Assembly: GCF_021130785.1 (NCBI RefSeq)
Contig: NC_060214.1
Location: 104,214,001-104,278,000, forward strand
Direction: 5' to 3'
DNA from: Homalodisca vitripennis
Taxonomy: Eukaryota > Arthropoda > Insecta > Hemiptera > Cicadellidae
DNA: 64,000 bases
Shown: in pieces, positions 59,870 to 64,000 of the stretch
Numbering within the stretch: position 1 is the stretch's first letter
How the letters are laid out: every line of letters begins with the position of its first letter
Notes under the pieces: model-generated
The model's input: only the letters and a program-made list of their open reading frames with translations
Told to the model about the DNA's origin: nothing
The model's database searches: none
Translations under genes and position numbers: made by a program

Positions 59870-62800
59870 ATATAGTACTAGGACGGGTGACTTCCTTCTC
59901 TTTTTGAGTTTAAACTCGCTCATACATTGGCTGTACAATGTGTGTACATTGGTTAAAGATATACCTAAAGCACGAGAAGCAGTTCACACTCATAAATATA
60001 GGCGCTGAATGATTAATTTAATTGTAATATATATTGTACGCTGAATTATCGATTAAAAAGTTTAATATCGTTCACTATTACACAGTTCTAATAATCCATG
60101 TTGTTCATGAATGTATAAATTACACTAGAGGAAAAAATTTGCTTGACATTTAAAGAGATTTCTAAAGATACATACAATTGCGTAGCCAAAACTATATGAA
60201 ACGGAAGTGACTATTTTTTTATACTAACCAAATTCTAATTTACCAAGCACAACTACTGTGTGATACGTAATCAAAGAATGAACCCTGAAAATAAAGAAAT
60301 CTGCGTAGACAATTTCCATTAATCTAAGTAGACCCGTACAAGTTTAAGTTAATATTCTCTTAAATATTCTAAAAATTCTACGAAATTTAATTTAGGCCTC
60401 ATTATGTAAAAGTCTTAAAAATCCTGTTTTAATCTATAAGCTAATGAACAAATGTTATTTCACCACCATATACTATACTCACATGCATGATTACTCTCTT
60501 TTTAAAATTAAAATTTATTTATTTACATTGCTGTTATTTCATTGAACTAATTTACCAACAGCTGCTATAAGGCTTTCTTATCAAAGTGGGAGAAGCATGT
60601 GGATCGTTACAGCATAACAGAGTAACGGTTATAATTTATACAATACAAGATAATAGTGATAAAATATAATGGTTACAGACAGGATATGAGTTGTGCTACC
60701 TTTGACCGAGATCCAAATTCCGACGTTTTACACTGCTCGACCACCGACTCTCTAATGATCGATTCAAAGATAAATTAGCCTGCAAAGGAGCGAGTAAGAT
60801 TATTTTGCTAGAGTTATTGGCCCACCTTTTTATTCGAGATGTGACCAATATCTTTATTCGAATATGAGACTATGAATGATGAAAAGTATGTATATAGGCT
60901 GTGAAATGTTTGGAACATTGTTCCAGACAGACAAGTGTTCTAAATTTTTTTCAAATTGCATATTTATCACTACTAAAAAAGCTTAACTACCCTTAAGTAA
61001 TTTAATTTCGTTTAGAGTTTAAATTAAAATGAATCTTACATTATTAATAAAAACTGGCAAAACCTTTTAAGACTAATGTTTTACTCCAAGTAAAAAATGT
61101 AATAACAATCATTGGACTTTATTTTTTGTAAAATAGCAACATTTAAGCTATTAATCCGAATATTTTATAACAAAAAATTTTTTTTAATTGTTCTAGCAAT
61201 TAAAACTATATGAATGTATTTTTTATAATTGGCCTTATTATAAAAATGTTTAACGAATATGTTATTAATCCCGTTTGAATGGTTCTTAAAATTCTATTTT
61301 ACTTTGTGAAAACTACAAAATATATAAATAAAAAATTAAAATTAAATATTTACACAAACTTTTTGTTTTCTTTAAACTAACGTGCATCGTCTTAATATAT
61401 TTCATAAAAATTATAAAACACTCTGTAAAAATTTCTCCAGCTGCGGCTAATTCTATGAAACATTAGTATATTTTTAAAAGCTATAATATATTTAGAAACT
61501 ATATTAAATCAGCTCCTCTAAAAGTAATCACTATATTTTATATAACCGTCATCAGGAAAAGATTACCTCTTTGGTACACAATTTTATTTCTGTAATAAAT
61601 TTTAGATTTCAGTTTACAGTCGGTCTGCCTCAGTCTGACTGGATTTAGTGTTTAATTTTATTGGAAAAAACATTTACAAGAGAAATAAAAGTTTGGTTGT
61701 ACTAAATGTTTTTAGTACTTAAAAAATATGTGTATTGGTTTATAACAGTCAAAACAAATCTATTTAAAATCAATTAAATAAACCGGCTCTATTTGCATTA
61801 TAGAGTATTGCCAAGTTTTTTGATTGTTGAGGAATAACCTTAAAATTGGTATCTAAGTTGGACCATATCATTACCAGCATATCATCTTCATCTCATTTGT
61901 TTCCTGATATCAAACCCTTCACAAAAGGGACTAAAAATATCTGAAACAATGAGATGTCACAAAGTATCCGACCAAATAACCTGACCTTTAGATTTATGTT
62001 CCCTTTTATTATTTAAAGTAGTAGCTTGAAATGTGTGCACACGGGCGTTGAATTATTTCAGTTTCAGTTCTGAGGTCCGACGCTAGGTTGCACCACTTAA
62101 CTTTGATTGTTGCAGCTAAAGTATTTGCTACCTGAGCCTCACTCCATTGTCCGTTCCCTTTTACTGTGCTTCAAAGAATAGCATTGTATGAGGAATCTCC
62201 TTTGTAACGAATGAGATCAAAGGTAGAACATAATGGTATTAATTTAAAATTTTCGTTACCTTTATACCAAATTTTTTCACTCATTTATATCTTAAAATAA
62301 ATATCAATACATTTTGTAAAAAGTACTCATGATATCGTATGGATGCTATACATGCGACCATTTTTGTATCTGTTTAGAGCATTTATGCCAATAGTCCTAA
62401 CTGTAATGAAAGCACTAACTGTAAACACTTTTCTATAGCTTTGTCTATGGTCAAAGAGGAACATTGAGGATGTTTTTGCTATTTAAATAGTTCTGAGATA
62501 TATAATTTAAAGTAAGGGATTATTACAATACAATTACTTCATTTAGAAGGTTCCTTTTTGATACTCTTAACTTTTATATAATTATATAGGTATAATTAAA
62601 GGTTTAGCGAGAAATAATATTGGACAGGTAATAATTAGTAAATTATTACCTATAATAATACACCTATAGTATAATAAAAAACCTATAGTAAAACATTCCC
62701 TATCTAATTATTAAATGAAACGACAATACAAAGAACTGTTTGCTTTCATTTATACAGTAATAACTAATCGTGGTAACCTCAGTTTAATTTAAAAACAGAT

Positions 62801-63315
62801 GCAAATATAAATTATTTTAATTGTATTAACAATTCAAAAATTGAAACACTTACAATTGTCACGTCAACAAATAGAAATGTTACTAATATCATTAAAAAGC
62901 TATTAAAATATTTAAGTATTATTATGAAATTTATATTCCCAAAGTTTATATACAGAAAATAAAGTACATATATGCATTTATAGTATGTGTTTTGATTGTA
63001 ATATTCAAAGTAATTATGGCCTGGGCAAGGATCGTTCTGGTTCTTGCAGACTACATTGGGCACCCCTGAGGGGGTTGCTACATTTGCACCCCCTATCCTC
63101 AGACGTCACGACTCGCGGTTGCTTATTCAACTCATGGACACAGTCGAGCGCATTGTTGCTAGCTTGTAGATTCTACAAAACAATCTCATTGAAGTAATAA
63201 ACTTACACAGTTAAAATTATTTCCTGGGAACTAGCAAAACCTATCACTAGAAACGCTAGAAAAATCGCATTTCTCTCCGTATATCCGCATGATATCACGA
63301 GAATGAACTGACATG
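59870..63315. other. Non-coding; GC-richer patch before the 55-bp array
   Basis: It is mostly AT-rich with no gene. A small perfect hairpin lies at 62627-62650 (GGTAATAATT-AGTA-AATTATTACC). At 63015-63180 the sequence is more GC-rich and contains CACCCCTGAGGGGGTTGCT (63061-63079), similar to the hairpin at 8949-8969. This patch and the array may belong to one repeat element. Confidence 0.45.
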
Positions 63316-63808
63316 TAGGTTTTAAATATTGCATGAAGATTATTTTTTGAGCAACATAGACGCCGATTAGTAGGTTTTAAATATTGCATGAAAACAATTT
63401 ATTGAGCAACATAGACGTCGATTAGTAGGTTTTAAATATTGCATGAAAATAATTTTTTGAGCAACATAGACGTCGATTAGTAGGTTTTAAATATTGCATG
63501 AAAATAATTTTTTGAGCAACATAGACGTCGATTAGTAGGTTTTAAATATTGCATGAAAATAATTTTTTGAGCAACATAGACGTCGATTAGTAGGTTTTAA
63601 ATATTGCATGAAAATAATTTTTTGAGAAACATAGGCGTCGATTAGTAGGTTTTAAATATTGCATGAAAATTATTTTTTGAGCAACATAGACGTCAATTAG
63701 TAGGTTTTAAGTATTGCATAAAATATTTTTTTGAGCAACATAGACGTGGATTAGTAGGTATTAAATATTGCCTGAAGATTATTTTTTGAGCAACATAGAC
63801 GTCGATTA
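63316..63808. repeat. 55-bp minisatellite, nine copies
   Basis: Units start with TAGGTTTTAAATATTGCATG at 63316, 63371, 63426, 63481, 63536, 63591, 63646, 63701 and 63755. Each continues to TTTTTTGAGCAACATAGACG then TCGATTAG. The middle five units are almost identical and the outer ones diverge, as expected under unequal exchange. One unit lost a base (54-bp step at 63701-63755). There are no unique spacers, so it is not CRISPR-like. Confidence 0.97.
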
Positions 63809-63884
63809 AGGTGCATTTACCTTCATTATATTTGGCTATTTGGCATAGAATTTTATGTATTTTCTTTTGCTTTAATAAAGGGTT

Positions 63885-63985
63885 GAGGCAAAACCCCTCT
63901 TCTACCTGACTACCATATAACTACGCGAGTGTAAAAGGTTTGTAGCAGGACAATAAATTAGTTTAGTTTAGTTTAGTTCATAAAC
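63885..63985 (+). mobile_element. Retroposon-like 3' end with TTTAG tail
   Basis: GGTTTGTAGCAGGACAATAA then ATTAGTTTAGTTTAGTTTAG is a typical LINE or SINE terminus with a short tandem tail. The upstream body up to the 55-bp array is unassigned and may be part of the same element. It is not the insect telomere repeat (TTAGG). Confidence 0.45.
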
Positions 63986-64000
63986 CTGTTAAAATTATGA

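Noticed and set aside
63316..63808. CRISPR-like array
   Set aside because: The repeats are head-to-tail 55-bp units with no unique spacers, in a eukaryotic genome with no cas genes.
63950..63982. Telomeric repeat
   Set aside because: The unit is TTTAG and not the insect TTAGG, and it has only a few copies following an AATAAA-like retroposon end.

Overview
The window looks like a piece of an insect nuclear genome. It is AT-rich throughout, has almost no long open reading frames, is dense in decayed transposons, and holds one recognisable exon of an insect-type dystrophin gene. The mix of repeats (many CR1/jockey-like LINE pieces, a 5S-rRNA-type SINE, Helitron-like ends, a Penelope-like fragment) would suit a large hemipteran genome, but that placement is a guess from general impression, not from a search.

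Layout. 439-878: a reverse-transcriptase remnant on the minus strand, cut at its 5' side by tandem repeats. 880-8136: a two-fold tandem duplication of a ~3.9-kb module. Each module is a minisatellite array (112-bp A units and 114-bp B units) followed by ~1.9-2.1 kb of unique sequence. 8140-16860: non-coding, with a 5S-type SINE at 13252-13479 that has clean target-site duplications. 16860-18840: one LINE apparently nested inside another LINE of opposite orientation. 19627-20109: a dystrophin C-terminal exon (plus strand) with a splice donor at its 3' edge. It has a one-base frameshift that is either a sequencing indel or real damage. No other dystrophin exon was recognised, so most of the window is probably intron of that gene.

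20110-31100 is a mobile-element zone: Helitron-like ends, a 65-nt A tract, a jockey/R1-like LINE tail (25990-26790), an ~0.8-kb fold-back element, a 257-bp tandem duplication, a 212-bp near-perfect palindrome and a 158-bp MITE. 31100-31260 is an unusually CpG-rich spot that ends in a strong splice donor and looks like a promoter plus first exon. It is phase-compatible with an exon-like stretch after a strong acceptor at 45849. 33800-44400 holds dispersed repeats, a second copy of the 5S-type SINE and a long TA/GT microsatellite. 46570-47105 is a Penelope-like GIY-YIG endonuclease remnant followed by a hammerhead-like motif. 52640-53210 and 57906-58130 are more LINE pieces. 63316-63808 is a nine-copy 55-bp minisatellite.

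Apart from dystrophin there is no gene that can be named. The other exon candidates rest on splice signals and reading frame alone. All coordinates of repeat edges are by eye and could be off by several bases.
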